Source of the DNA: Buchnera aphidicola (Cinara piceae)
GTDB lineage: Bacteria; Pseudomonadota; Gammaproteobacteria; Enterobacterales; Enterobacteriaceae
Assembly: GCF_900699035.1 (NCBI RefSeq)
Contig: NZ_LR217739.1
Span: forward strand, 62,001 to 126,000
Length of the DNA stretch: 64,000 nucleotides
Reading direction: 5' to 3'
In this document: positions 10,393 through 19,577 of the stretch, in pieces
Layout of the letters: each line of letters starts with the position of its first letter
Position numbering within the stretch: position 1 is the stretch's first letter
The notes under the pieces: model-generated
Databases searched by the model: none
What the model saw: the letters and a program-made list of their open reading frames with translations, nothing else
Told to the model about the DNA's origin: nothing
Made by a program: the position numbers and the translations under genes

Positions 10393-10836
10393 TAATATTA
10401 TATTTTTCTATCTATTAAAAATTAATTATTATAGAATGAATTTATAAAAAATTATTTTTAATATTTTATTGAAATAGATTTTTTTTTTATAGATTAGATT
10501 AATATAAAGAGTATATTATTTATTTTATATAATATTTTTATAAATAAGAAATAATTGTAAATTTATTTACGGTAATAGTTAATAATTTATATTTTTAATA
10601 TTTATATTGAAAATATTTTTTTTTTATTTATATTAAATATATTTGAAATAAATAGATTAAATATAAATTTATTCAGTATTTATTTTATTGAAAAATATAT
10701 ATAAAAAAAAATTAATTAAATTATTAATTATTTAAATATATTTCTAGTTTTAGTAAATTTTTATTATTTTAAATATTTTTTTATATAAAAATATATTTAT
10801 ATTTTTGTTATATTTTATACTGATAAAAATAGGATT
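10393..10836 (+). other. Leader region upstream of the his operon
   Basis: 444 bases of A/T-rich sequence between smrB and hisG. It presumably contains the his promoter. I looked for the enterobacterial his attenuator (a short ORF with a run of His codons followed by a G+C-rich hairpin and U-run) and see none. Confidence 0.6.
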
Positions 10837-11742
10837 ATGCAATTGAATAACAATCGTATACGTTTAGCTATACAGAAATCAGGTCGATTGAGTAACGATT
10901 CACAAAATTTATTAAAAAATTGTGGTCTTAAAATTAATTTACAAAAATCTAGTCTTATTGCATTTGCTGAAAATATGCCAATTGATATAATTTTTGTTAG
11001 AGATGATGATATTCCGGGTTTAATTATGGATGGAGTAGTAGAATTAGGAATTATCGGTTCTAATGTTTTAGAAGAAAAATGTTTAACTAGATTATTAACG
11101 AAAGAGCCGGTTTCATATACTATTTTACAAAATCTGGATTTTGGTATTTGCCGTTTATCATTATCAATTCCCTTAGATATGGAATATTCAGATATATCTT
11201 GTTTAAAAAATTATCGTATTGCCACTTCGTATCCAAATTTATTAAAACGATATTTTGATAAAAAGAATATTCCTTTTAAACCGTTCGTTTTAAATGGTTC
11301 TGTAGAAGTTGCTTATAATTCTGGTTTAGCGGATGTTATATGTGATTTAGTATCTACTGGAGCTACATTAGATGCTAATGGATTAAAAGAAGTAGAAACA
11401 ATTTATGATTCTCGCGCATGTTTGATTTCTCGAAAAGAAACATATATGATTCCTGAAAAAAGAATATTTATTAAAAAATTATTAAATCGCATTCAGGGTG
11501 TTATTAAAGCTAGAGAATCGAAATATATTATGTTACATATTGAAAAAAATAAATTAGGAAAAGTAACTGATTTATTAAAAGGGGTAGAGCAACCAACTAT
11601 TTTAGAATTATTTGGAAATAAAAAGAAAGTAGCTTTACATATGGTTAGCAGTGAAACTATTTTTTGGGAAACTATGGAACAATTAAAATTATTAGGAGCT
11701 AGCTCTATTTTAGTTTTATCGATAGAAAAAATGATGGAATAA
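10837..11742 (+). CDS. hisG: ATP phosphoribosyltransferase (long form)
   Basis: First and normally feedback-inhibited step of histidine synthesis, joining ATP and PRPP. At 301 residues it is the long form (E. coli 299) with a C-terminal regulatory domain. It has [28 protein letters not shown], the PRPP loop [36 protein letters not shown], and the regulatory-domain end [20 protein letters not shown]. It heads the eight-gene operon. The C-terminal domain is kept, so allosteric control by histidine may persist; this is an inference. Confidence 0.97.
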   Translation: MQLNNNRIRLAIQKSGRLSNDSQNLLKNCGLKINLQKSSLIAFAENMPIDIIFVRDDDIPGLIMDGVVELGIIGSNVLEEKCLTRLLTKEPVSYTILQNLDFGICRLSLSIPLDMEYSDISCLKNYRIATSYPNLLKRYFDKKNIPFKPFVLNGSVEVAYNSGLADVICDLVSTGATLDANGLKEVETIYDSRACLISRKETYMIPEKRIFIKKLLNRIQGVIKARESKYIMLHIEKNKLGKVTDLLKGVEQPTILELFGNKKKVALHMVSSETIFWETMEQLKLLGASSILVLSIEKMME

Positions 11743-11749
11743 AAAGATT

Positions 11750-13084
11750 ATGTTTAATATATATAAAAATATTTTTAATTGGAATACTTTAACTGAAAAA
11801 GAAAAAATTTCTTTATTATTAAGGCCGAAGGTTACTATTGATAAAAAAATTAAAGAATCTATTGAAAAAATTATTAGTACTGTTAAAAAAAATGGAGATA
11901 TTGCTGTACATTCCTATAATTTAACATTTGATAAAATTAAATTAGATTATTTTTATATTCCTCAAGAAAAAATTGATTTATCTGTTAATCTAGTTTCGAA
12001 CTCTTTTAAAAATGCTATATTAATTGCTAAAAATAATATTAGTATCTTTCATACTAAACAAATTTTATCTAATTCAGATATAGAAACATATCCCGGTATA
12101 CATTGTCAACATATAATACAACCTATTAATTCAGTAGGATTATATGTCCCTAAAGGGAAATTACCATTGATTTCTACGGCTTTAATGTTATCTATACCGG
12201 CGAAATTAGCGAAATGTCCCAATATTGTATTATGTTCCCCGCCTCCTGTGAGTAATGAAATATTATATATCGCTAAAATATGCGGGATTAACAAAGTTCT
12301 TCAACTTGGTGGAGCTCATGCTATTGCTGCTCTTGCTTTAGGAACCGAAACTATAGAATCAGTAGATAAAATTTTTGGTCCTGGAAATACTTTTGTTACG
12401 GAAGCTAAATTACAAGTTAGTAATTGTATTCCTGGTGTATCAATAGATATGCCTGCCGGCCCTTCAGAAATGTTAATTATAGCGGATAAAGATTCTAATG
12501 CAGAATTTGTTGCTTCTGATTTATTAGCGCAATCTGAACATGATATAAATGCGCAGGTAATTTTATTAAGTACGAGTTTAGACTTTGTAAAAAAAGTAAT
12601 TGTAGAAATTCAAAAACAATTGTTGCATTTATCTAAAAAAAATATTATCTTATGTTCATTAAGAAATAGTAAAATTATTATTTCCACTTCTTTAATTGAA
12701 TGTTTTGAGATATCTAATTTATATTCCCCTGAACATTTAATCTTACATATAAAAAATTCAAAGAATTTTTTATCATATATTAAAAATGCTGGATCAGTAT
12801 TTTTAGGAAAATGGACACCTGGAGCTGCAGGTGATTATATTACAGGAGCAAATCATGTTTTACCGACATACGGATACTCTACCACTTTTTCTTCTTTACG
12901 TATTTCCGACTTTCAGAAAATAATTACAGTTCAAAAAATGACAAAAAAATCTTTAAAAAATTTATCAAATAGTATTGAAGTGTTATCTTTAACAGAGGGA
13001 ATGGATGCTCATAATCAATCGGTAACAATTAGAATTAATGCATTGAAAGATGCTAAAGTTATGAATGGGTTTAATATAAAATGA
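11750..13084 (+). CDS. hisD: Histidinol dehydrogenase
   Basis: Zinc and NAD-dependent enzyme performing the last two oxidations, from L-histidinol to histidine. At 444 residues it is slightly longer than E. coli (434). Recognisable blocks are GLYVPKGKLPLISTALMLSI, LQLGGAHAIAALALGTETI, KIFGPGNTFVTEAKL, VSIDMPAGPSEMLIIADK, LLAQSEHDINAQVILLS (zinc His/Gln region), NLYSPEHLILHIKN (Glu-His catalytic pair) and GEWTP-like GKWTPGAAGDYITGANHVLP. It begins eight bases after hisG with its ribosome site (GGA) over the hisG end. Its last codons overlap hisC by four bases (ATGA), implying coupled translation. Confidence 0.97.
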   Translation: MFNIYKNIFNWNTLTEKEKISLLLRPKVTIDKKIKESIEKIISTVKKNGDIAVHSYNLTFDKIKLDYFYIPQEKIDLSVNLVSNSFKNAILIAKNNISIFHTKQILSNSDIETYPGIHCQHIIQPINSVGLYVPKGKLPLISTALMLSIPAKLAKCPNIVLCSPPPVSNEILYIAKICGINKVLQLGGAHAIAALALGTETIESVDKIFGPGNTFVTEAKLQVSNCIPGVSIDMPAGPSEMLIIADKDSNAEFVASDLLAQSEHDINAQVILLSTSLDFVKKVIVEIQKQLLHLSKKNIILCSLRNSKIIISTSLIECFEISNLYSPEHLILHIKNSKNFLSYIKNAGSVFLGKWTPGAAGDYITGANHVLPTYGYSTTFSSLRISDFQKIITVQKMTKKSLKNLSNSIEVLSLTEGMDAHNQSVTIRINALKDAKVMNGFNIK

Positions 13085-14145
13085 AAAAATTAATCCCACA
13101 ACATATACATTCCTTGAAGCCATATAAATCAGCACGTAGTATTGGTTTAAATGGTCGTATTTATTTAAATGCAAATGAATCTCCATGGACCAATGCAGTT
13201 AAATATATACATAATAATTTAAATCGATATCCAGAATTTCAATCATTTAAATTATTAAAAAAATATTCTCAATATTCAAATATTTCTAGTAATCAAATTT
13301 TGATTACTAGAGGAGCTGATGAGGGGATTGAATTATTAGTTCGTACTTTTTGCTTGCCAGGTAATGATTGTATAATGTTTTTTACTCCAACATATGATAT
13401 GTATTCTGTAGTGTCGGATATTTTTAATATAAAAAAAATCATAGTACCACTTTTACCTAATTTTCAGTTAGATATAAAAAACATTAGAAAAAAAATTGGT
13501 AATGTTAAATTAATTTATTTATGTAACCCTAATAATCCTACCGGAAATTTATTTTTACAAACAGATATTATTAAGATTCTTTCTATTATTCCAAGCACGA
13601 CTTTATTAATTATTGATGAAGCTTATATTGATTATTCTATTCAATATAGTTTTATTTCTGAATTAAATAGATTTAAAAATTTAGTAATTTTACGAACATT
13701 ATCGAAAGCGTTTGGTTTATCAGGAATTAGATGTGGTTTTATATTATCTACTGTATATATTATTGATATTCTTAAAAAAGTATTAGCTCCATACCCTATT
13801 CCTACGCCAGTATCTGATATTGCTATCAAGTCATTACAATTAAAAAATATTAAAATAGTACAGAAAAATATTTCACAGATTTTAAAAAATAAATTTTTTT
13901 TAATTGAAAAAATAAAATCTTTTTCATGTATAAAAAATATTTTTTCTAGTCAAACTAATTTTATTCTTATAAAATTTTTTCAATCTAAAAAAGTATTCCA
14001 GTATCTGATTTTACATGGAGTGATAGTGCGTGATCAATCGCATAAATTAGGTTTAGAAAATTGTTTAAGAATATCAATAGGTACAATTAATGAATGTAAA
14101 GATTTAATTAATATTTTATCTATGTTTGAAGGAAAAAAAATATAA
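13081..14145 (+). CDS. hisC: Histidinol-phosphate aminotransferase
   Basis: PLP-dependent class I/II aminotransferase converting imidazole-acetol phosphate to histidinol phosphate. At 354 residues it matches E. coli (356). It shows YLNANESPW near the N-terminus, TRGADEGIELLVRTFC, IYLCNPNNPTGNLF (PLP ring region), LIIDEAYIDYS (Asp/Tyr), and the Schiff-base lysine in RTLSKAFGLSGIRCGF. The ATGA overlap with hisD and the single-base gap to hisB keep it tightly inside the operon. Confidence 0.97.
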   Translation: MKKLIPQHIHSLKPYKSARSIGLNGRIYLNANESPWTNAVKYIHNNLNRYPEFQSFKLLKKYSQYSNISSNQILITRGADEGIELLVRTFCLPGNDCIMFFTPTYDMYSVVSDIFNIKKIIVPLLPNFQLDIKNIRKKIGNVKLIYLCNPNNPTGNLFLQTDIIKILSIIPSTTLLIIDEAYIDYSIQYSFISELNRFKNLVILRTLSKAFGLSGIRCGFILSTVYIIDILKKVLAPYPIPTPVSDIAIKSLQLKNIKIVQKNISQILKNKFFLIEKIKSFSCIKNIFSSQTNFILIKFFQSKKVFQYLILHGVIVRDQSHKLGLENCLRISIGTINECKDLINILSMFEGKKI

Positions 14146-14146
14146 G

Positions 14147-15214
14147 ATGAAAAAAAAAATTTTATTTATTGATCGTGATGGTACTTTAATTAAAGAGCCA
14201 AAAAAAACATATCAAATTGATTCTGTTAGTAAATTTTATTTAGAAAAAAATGTAATATCTTCTTTATTAAAAATTATTGATTTAGGTTATGAATTAGTAA
14301 TGATTACTAATCAGGATGGGTTAGGTAGTATATCTTTTCCTATACTAAAATTTAGTCAAATACATAATTTAATGTTAAATATTTTTTCTTCACAAAACAT
14401 TTTTTTTAAAAGTATTTTAATTTGTCCTCATTTTATACATGAAAAATGTACTTGCCGTAAACCAAATACTTCATTGGTTTCGTATTGGATGAATAATATT
14501 AATATTGATAAAAAAAATAGTTATGTAATTGGAGATCGAGATACAGATATTCAATTAGCTAATAATATGGGAATTAAAAGTTTTTTATATCATTCAAAGT
14601 TTTTTTCTTGGAAAAAAATTGTTATACAATTAACATGTCCTAATAGATTATCAGAAATTTCTAGAAATACTTTAGAAACCAAAATATTTATAAAAGTTAG
14701 TTTAGATATTCCAATGAAAAATTATATTAATACTGGTATTAGTTTTTTAGATCATATGTTAGACCAAATTAGAATACATAGTGGTATTTGTATATATATT
14801 GATGTAATAGGTGATCTATATATCGATGATCATCATACAGTAGAAGATATTGGAATAACTTTAGGATCTGCTTTAAAACGCGCTCTAGGAAATAAAATAG
14901 GATTATCAAGATATGGATTTACTTTACCTATGGATGAAAGTATTTGTTCATGTTTACTTGATATATCTGGTCGTTCTTTTTTATCTTTTTATGCTACATT
15001 TAAGAATAAATACGTTGGCGATTTAAGTGTATGTATGATAGAACATTTTTTTTATTCTTTAAGTCAGTCAATGAATATTACTCTTCATTTACATGCTTTC
15101 GGTAAAAATGATCATCATTGTGCTGAAAGTTTATTTAAAGCATTTGGTCGATGTTTAAAACAAGCTATTTATTTAGATGGTCAGAATTTACCGACATCAA
15201 AAGGTTTATTATAA
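14147..15214 (+). CDS. hisB: Bifunctional histidinol-phosphatase / imidazoleglycerol-phosphate dehydratase
   Basis: Two enzymes in one chain. The N-terminal HAD phosphatase (residues about 1-165) has the nucleophile motif FIDRDGTLIKEP, MITNQDGLG, and zinc ligands in CPHFIHEKCTCRKP. The C-terminal dehydratase has GISFLDHMLDQIRIHSG, DLYIDDHHTVEDIG, LPMDESI, GDLSVCMIEHFFYSL and GKNDHHCAESLFKAFGR, which supply the dimanganese His/Glu ligands. From ATG at 14147 the length is 355 residues, identical to E. coli; an earlier in-frame codon at 14126 lies inside hisC and is rejected. The start is followed at once by ten A (14150-14159) in frame, a potential slippage site in this genome type. Confidence 0.97.
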   Translation: MKKKILFIDRDGTLIKEPKKTYQIDSVSKFYLEKNVISSLLKIIDLGYELVMITNQDGLGSISFPILKFSQIHNLMLNIFSSQNIFFKSILICPHFIHEKCTCRKPNTSLVSYWMNNINIDKKNSYVIGDRDTDIQLANNMGIKSFLYHSKFFSWKKIVIQLTCPNRLSEISRNTLETKIFIKVSLDIPMKNYINTGISFLDHMLDQIRIHSGICIYIDVIGDLYIDDHHTVEDIGITLGSALKRALGNKIGLSRYGFTLPMDESICSCLLDISGRSFLSFYATFKNKYVGDLSVCMIEHFFYSLSQSMNITLHLHAFGKNDHHCAESLFKAFGRCLKQAIYLDGQNLPTSKGLL

Positions 15215-15804
15215 TGTCAATTGTAATTATTAACACAGGATGTTCAAATCTTTTCTCTATTCAATGTTCAATACGACGATTAGGATATTCAGTAACTGTG
15301 ACTGATTCAGTGCATGATATTAAACAAGCTAAAAAAATATTTTTACCTGGAATAGGTACTTCTATTTCTGTAATGAATTTTTTAAGAGAAAAAAATTTAT
15401 TATCTTTCTTAAAAGATACAAATCAACCGATTTTAGGAATTTGTTTAGGTATGCAATTATTAGGAAAATATAGTTATGAAGGAAAAAAATGTATTTTATT
15501 AAACAAAGTATCATGTTTAATAAAAAAATTACCTAATATAAATTGTTCGGTACCACATATTGGCTGGAATACTGTACATTATAATGTAAATAATAATATA
15601 TTTAAAAATATTGACAATAATACTCAATTTTATTTTTTACATAGTTTTTATATGAAAGTTAATCAATATACTATTGCTTCTTCTATACACGGTGTTCAAT
15701 TTTGTTCTGCGATGGTAGTAAAAAATTTTTTTGGAGTTCAATTTCATCCAGAAAAATCAGGAAGTCAAGGAGAGCAGTTAATTAAAAATTTTTTAGAGAT
15801 ATAA
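15214..15804 (+). CDS. hisH: Imidazole glycerol phosphate synthase, glutamine amidotransferase subunit
   Basis: Class I glutaminase that makes ammonia for HisF. It has the oxyanion/nucleophile motif PILGICLGMQLLG (Cys) and the His-Glu pair in FGVQFHPEKSGSQG. From ATG at 15214 it has 196 residues, exactly the E. coli length, starting MSIVIINTGCSNLFS. The ATG overlaps the hisB stop (TAATG), so translation is coupled. An in-frame codon at 15151 inside hisB would add 21 non-homologous residues. Confidence 0.97.
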   Translation: MSIVIINTGCSNLFSIQCSIRRLGYSVTVTDSVHDIKQAKKIFLPGIGTSISVMNFLREKNLLSFLKDTNQPILGICLGMQLLGKYSYEGKKCILLNKVSCLIKKLPNINCSVPHIGWNTVHYNVNNNIFKNIDNNTQFYFLHSFYMKVNQYTIASSIHGVQFCSAMVVKNFFGVQFHPEKSGSQGEQLIKNFLEI

Positions 15805-15808
15805 AAAT

Positions 15809-16546
15809 ATGATTATCCCGTCATTGGATTTTATTAGTGGTAAAATTGTACGTTTGTATCAAGGTAATTATAATCATAAAACATATTATGAAATTGATAT
15901 ATTTAAACAAATAGATCATTACATAAAACAGGGCGCAAAACATATACATTTAGTTGATTTAGATAGATGTAAGAATCCAAGTAATAATCAAAAACATATT
16001 CTAAAAATTATTTCTCACTATAATGAAATTACCTTTCAGGTAGGTGGTGGAATTCGGTCACAAAAAGATGTTGAAGATTTGTTTAATGTCGGTGTTTCAA
16101 AAATTGTTATAGGAACATCTGCTATTTTGTATCCAGATGATTTTAAATTATGGTTAGATAAATATGGTTGCAATAATTTTATATTAGCTCTTGATATAAA
16201 GATAAATAGAGATAATGAAAAAAAAATTGCCATTCATGGTTGGAAAAATATTACAAATATTAATTTAGAAAGCGCAATTAATGATTTCCTCCCATATGGT
16301 TTAAAAAATATTTTATGTACAGATATTTCAAGAGATGGAACTTTTTTAGGGCCTAATATAAATTTATATAAAAATTTGAAAAAAAAATTTCCTAACATTA
16401 TATTACAATCTTCAGGTGGAATTAGTTCTCTTGCTGATTTATATCATTTAAAGAAAAATAATATAGAGCATGTTATTATAGGTCGTGCTTTTTTAGAGAA
16501 AAAATTTACTTTTTTGGAGGCTCAAAAATGCTGGCAAAAAGAATAA
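15809..16546 (+). CDS. hisA: ProFAR isomerase
   Basis: (Beta-alpha)8-barrel isomerase opening the ribosyl ring of ProFAR to give PRFAR. At 245 residues it matches E. coli. The catalytic base Asp7 is in [19 protein letters not shown] and the acid Asp in [14 protein letters not shown]. Phosphate-binding strands are [10 protein letters not shown] and [12 protein letters not shown]. It starts four bases after hisH, and its last 19 bases overlap hisF, where the hisF ribosome site (GGAGG, about 16515-16519) sits inside hisA. Confidence 0.97.
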   Translation: MIIPSLDFISGKIVRLYQGNYNHKTYYEIDIFKQIDHYIKQGAKHIHLVDLDRCKNPSNNQKHILKIISHYNEITFQVGGGIRSQKDVEDLFNVGVSKIVIGTSAILYPDDFKLWLDKYGCNNFILALDIKINRDNEKKIAIHGWKNITNINLESAINDFLPYGLKNILCTDISRDGTFLGPNINLYKNLKKKFPNIILQSSGGISSLADLYHLKKNNIEHVIIGRAFLEKKFTFLEAQKCWQKE

Positions 16547-17304
16547 TAGCATGTTTAGATGTTAAAAATGGCATGGTTATAAAAGGTATTAAATTTCGTA
16601 ATCATATCATTATTGGAAAAATAATTGAATTAGTAAAATATTATTCTACACAAGGCATTGATGAATTAGTTTTTTATGATATTTCAGCTTCTCCTAAAAA
16701 AAAATTATTAGATATAAAATGGATTGCTAAGATTGCGGAGCTAATTAACATACCATTTTCAGTAGCCGGTGGTATTTCTTCGATAGAAGATGCTAAACAG
16801 ATTTTAGCATTAGGTGCGGATAAAATATCTATTAATTCTCCAGCTTTAGCTAATCCTTTGTTAATTAGTAAATTAGCAGATCGTTTTGGAGTTCAATGTA
16901 TTGTAGTAGGAATAGATTCATGGTACGATCAAATAAATAAAAAATATCAAGTTTTTCAATATACTGGAAATGAAAAAAAATCTCATCTTACGTATTGGAG
17001 TACTTTTGATTGGGTTAAAAAAGTACAAAAATTAGGTGCAGGCGAGATTGTTTTAAATACTATGAATACTGATGGAACTAAATCTGGTTATGATATTAAA
17101 CAACTAAAAAAAATTCGTGATATTTGTTCTATCCCTTTAATTGCTTCAGGTGGGGCAGGTAGTATGAATGATTTTTTAAATGTTTTTGAAATTGCTAAAG
17201 TAGATGGTGCTTTAGCGGCTTCTATATTTCATAATAAATTAATTTCAGTTATAGATTTAAAAAGATTTTTATTTACAAAAGGAGTAATAATTAGACAATG
17301 TTAA
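16528..17304 (+). CDS. hisF: Imidazole glycerol phosphate synthase, cyclase subunit
   Basis: Barrel subunit partnering HisH. It uses ammonia to convert PRFAR to IGP and AICAR. At 258 residues it has family length. The catalytic pair is visible: Asp11 in [11 protein letters not shown] and the Asp in [10 protein letters not shown]. Phosphate sites are FSVAGGISS and [13 protein letters not shown]. It overlaps hisA (19 bases) and hisI (7 bases). The AICAR it releases would feed purine synthesis. Confidence 0.97.
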   Translation: MLAKRIIACLDVKNGMVIKGIKFRNHIIIGKIIELVKYYSTQGIDELVFYDISASPKKKLLDIKWIAKIAELINIPFSVAGGISSIEDAKQILALGADKISINSPALANPLLISKLADRFGVQCIVVGIDSWYDQINKKYQVFQYTGNEKKSHLTYWSTFDWVKKVQKLGAGEIVLNTMNTDGTKSGYDIKQLKKIRDICSIPLIASGGAGSMNDFLNVFEIAKVDGALAASIFHNKLISVIDLKRFLFTKGVIIRQC

Positions 17305-17912
17305 CCTGTAAAAATATAAAATTTTTAAACTGGAAACAATATATGAATATGATTCCAGCTATTGCTCAACATTATATTTCAGGTGAAATATTAATGTTTG
17401 GATATATGAGCCCTGAAGCATTGAATAATACCATTGAAAGAAAATTATTTACTTTGTTTTCTCGTAAAAAAAATAGATTATGGGTAAAAGGGGAAAATTC
17501 TAAAAATTTTTTACATGTTAAAAAAATTATAACTGATTGTGATTATGATGTTATTTTAGTTAAAGTAAAACCATCTGGTAATACATGTCATTTAAATAGA
17601 TTCAGTTGTTTTAAATCTGCAGAACCGATTTATTCTTTTATATTAAAATTACAAAGTATCATTAAATTAAGAAAAAAAGAAAATTCTAAAAAATCTTATA
17701 TTAGTAATTTATTTTCTTTAGGTAATCATAGAATTGCACAGAAAGTAGGAGAAGAATCCATAGAAATTATTATAGCTTTTTTAGAGAAAAATTCTGTTAA
17801 TATTATTAATGAATCATCTGATCTATTATTTCATTTATTAATTTTATTACAATCTGTTAATATAGATTTTGAATCAATTATTTTAAATTTAAAAAACCGT
17901 TCTCATAAATAA
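17298..17912 (+). CDS. hisI: Bifunctional phosphoribosyl-AMP cyclohydrolase / phosphoribosyl-ATP pyrophosphatase
   Basis: Carries out the second and third steps of histidine synthesis. The N-terminal cyclohydrolase has [47 protein letters not shown] and SCF, which together give the metal Asp/Cys ligands. The C-terminal pyrophosphatase has [18 protein letters not shown] and [15 protein letters not shown]. The 204 residues match E. coli (203). It overlaps the hisF 3' end by seven bases and closes the operon; no strong terminator follows, and gnd starts 46 bases downstream. Confidence 0.97.
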   Translation: MLTCKNIKFLNWKQYMNMIPAIAQHYISGEILMFGYMSPEALNNTIERKLFTLFSRKKNRLWVKGENSKNFLHVKKIITDCDYDVILVKVKPSGNTCHLNRFSCFKSAEPIYSFILKLQSIIKLRKKENSKKSYISNLFSLGNHRIAQKVGEESIEIIIAFLEKNSVNIINESSDLLFHLLILLQSVNIDFESIILNLKNRSHK

Positions 17913-17958
17913 GATTTTTTTTAAATGTTAATTAATATTTTTTTTAGTAAGGATATTT

Positions 17959-19368
17959 ATGTTAAATAATAATATTGGTGTTATTGGTATGGGCGTGATG
18001 GGAAAAAATTTAGCATTTAATATTGCTAGAAATGGATATTCTGTATCAGTTTTTAATAGATCTTATAATAAAACCATGAAATTTTTATTGAAAAATCCTC
18101 TTGATAGGATATTTCCTTTTCTTTCTATAGAAAAATTCATTAATTCTTTAAATAAACCACGTTGTATTTTATTAATGATTCAATCAGGTTCACCTATTGA
18201 TGAAATGATAAATATTCTTTTACCTTATTTAAATTCTGGTGATTTAATCATTGATGGGGGAAATTCTTTTTATAAAGATACTATGAAGCGCTTTGATTTT
18301 TTACAAAAAAAATCTATTCAATTTCTTGGTGTAGGAATTTCTGGAGGAGAAGATGGAGCTTTATATGGACCTTCCATTATGCCTGGCGGTAATATTGAAT
18401 CTTATAAATTAATTTCTCCTATTTTTAAAAAAATTTCAGCTAAATATAATCAAGAACCTTGTGTAAAATATATTGGTCCAAATGGATCAGGACATTATGT
18501 AAAAATGGTTCACAATGGTATTGAGTATAGTGATATGCAATTAATTGCAGAAACATATTCTTTATTAAAATATTTGGTAGGAATGAATAATATTGATGTA
18601 TCAAATATTTTTAAGAAATGGAATAAAGGAGAATTATGTAGTTATTTAATAGAAATTACTGGTAATATTTTATGTAAAAAAGATATAAATGGTAATTTTA
18701 TAATTGATTCTATTTTAGATGTTGCTTCAGGAAAGGGTACTGGTACTTGGACAGCAAATAGCGCATTAAAATTTCATATGCCTTGCTCTGTTGTTACAGA
18801 ATCTGTTTTTTCACGATACTTATCTGCCTTTAAAGCTAATAGAATGATTGCATCTACAATATTATCTGGTCCAGATTTATCTTTGAGTAGTGATTTTGAT
18901 AAAGAAAAATTTATTGAAGATATTCGAAAGGCTTTATATTTAGGTAAAATTATTTCATACGCACAAGGTTTTTCTTTAATGAAAAAGGCTTCTGAACATT
19001 ATTTATGGAATTTAAAATTTTCTAATATTGCTAAAATCTTTCGTTCTGGATGTATTATTCGGGCAAATTTTTTAAATGATATTGTTACCGCGTATTCAGA
19101 AAATAATAATTTAATTGATTTATTATTTACTCCAATTTTTCAAGATATTATTAATTTATATCATTTTTCTTTACGTCATATTGTGATTACTGCTATAAAT
19201 CATGGAATTTCTGTTCCTGTGTTTTCTAGTATTTTATCATATTACGATGCATATCGTACTGTAAATTCAACAGCTAATTTAATACAAGCGCAAAGAGATT
19301 ATTTTGGATCTCATACTTATCAAAGAATTGATCAATCAGGTTCTTTTCATACTAATTGGTTAGAATAA
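17959..19368 (+). CDS. gnd: 6-phosphogluconate dehydrogenase (decarboxylating)
   Basis: NADP-dependent oxidative pentose phosphate enzyme giving ribulose 5-phosphate and NADPH. At 469 residues it matches E. coli (468). It shows the Rossmann motif IGVIGMGVMGKNLAFNIARN, FLGVGISGGEDGALYGPSIM, GPNGSGHYVKMVHNGIEY (catalytic Lys/Asn) and the C-terminal AQRDYFGSHTYQRID. It lies next to the his operon as in E. coli and supplies the pentose precursor of PRPP. A weak six-base hairpin (19375-19389) follows its stop. Confidence 0.97.
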   Translation: MLNNNIGVIGMGVMGKNLAFNIARNGYSVSVFNRSYNKTMKFLLKNPLDRIFPFLSIEKFINSLNKPRCILLMIQSGSPIDEMINILLPYLNSGDLIIDGGNSFYKDTMKRFDFLQKKSIQFLGVGISGGEDGALYGPSIMPGGNIESYKLISPIFKKISAKYNQEPCVKYIGPNGSGHYVKMVHNGIEYSDMQLIAETYSLLKYLVGMNNIDVSNIFKKWNKGELCSYLIEITGNILCKKDINGNFIIDSILDVASGKGTGTWTANSALKFHMPCSVVTESVFSRYLSAFKANRMIASTILSGPDLSLSSDFDKEKFIEDIRKALYLGKIISYAQGFSLMKKASEHYLWNLKFSNIAKIFRSGCIIRANFLNDIVTAYSENNNLIDLLFTPIFQDIINLYHFSLRHIVITAINHGISVPVFSSILSYYDAYRTVNSTANLIQAQRDYFGSHTYQRIDQSGSFHTNWLE

Positions 19369-19577
19369 TAAATCTGTATTTTTAATACAAAATATATAAT
19401 TTTTAAAATAATTGTATTATTATAGAATATTTTAATAATTTAATATTAAAATTTTCTATTTTTATAAAATATATTTCAAATAAATATTTGTATTTATAGT
19501 AGAGAAATATATTTTTTTTATCAAAATGATAATTAATTAGATTATATTTTTAGTTTTTTTATTTATTTTATTATTTT

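Noticed and set aside
15151..15213. Longer hisH start inside hisB
   Set aside because: The residues are an out-of-frame reading of the hisB C-terminus. ATG 15214 gives the exact family length and overlaps the hisB stop.
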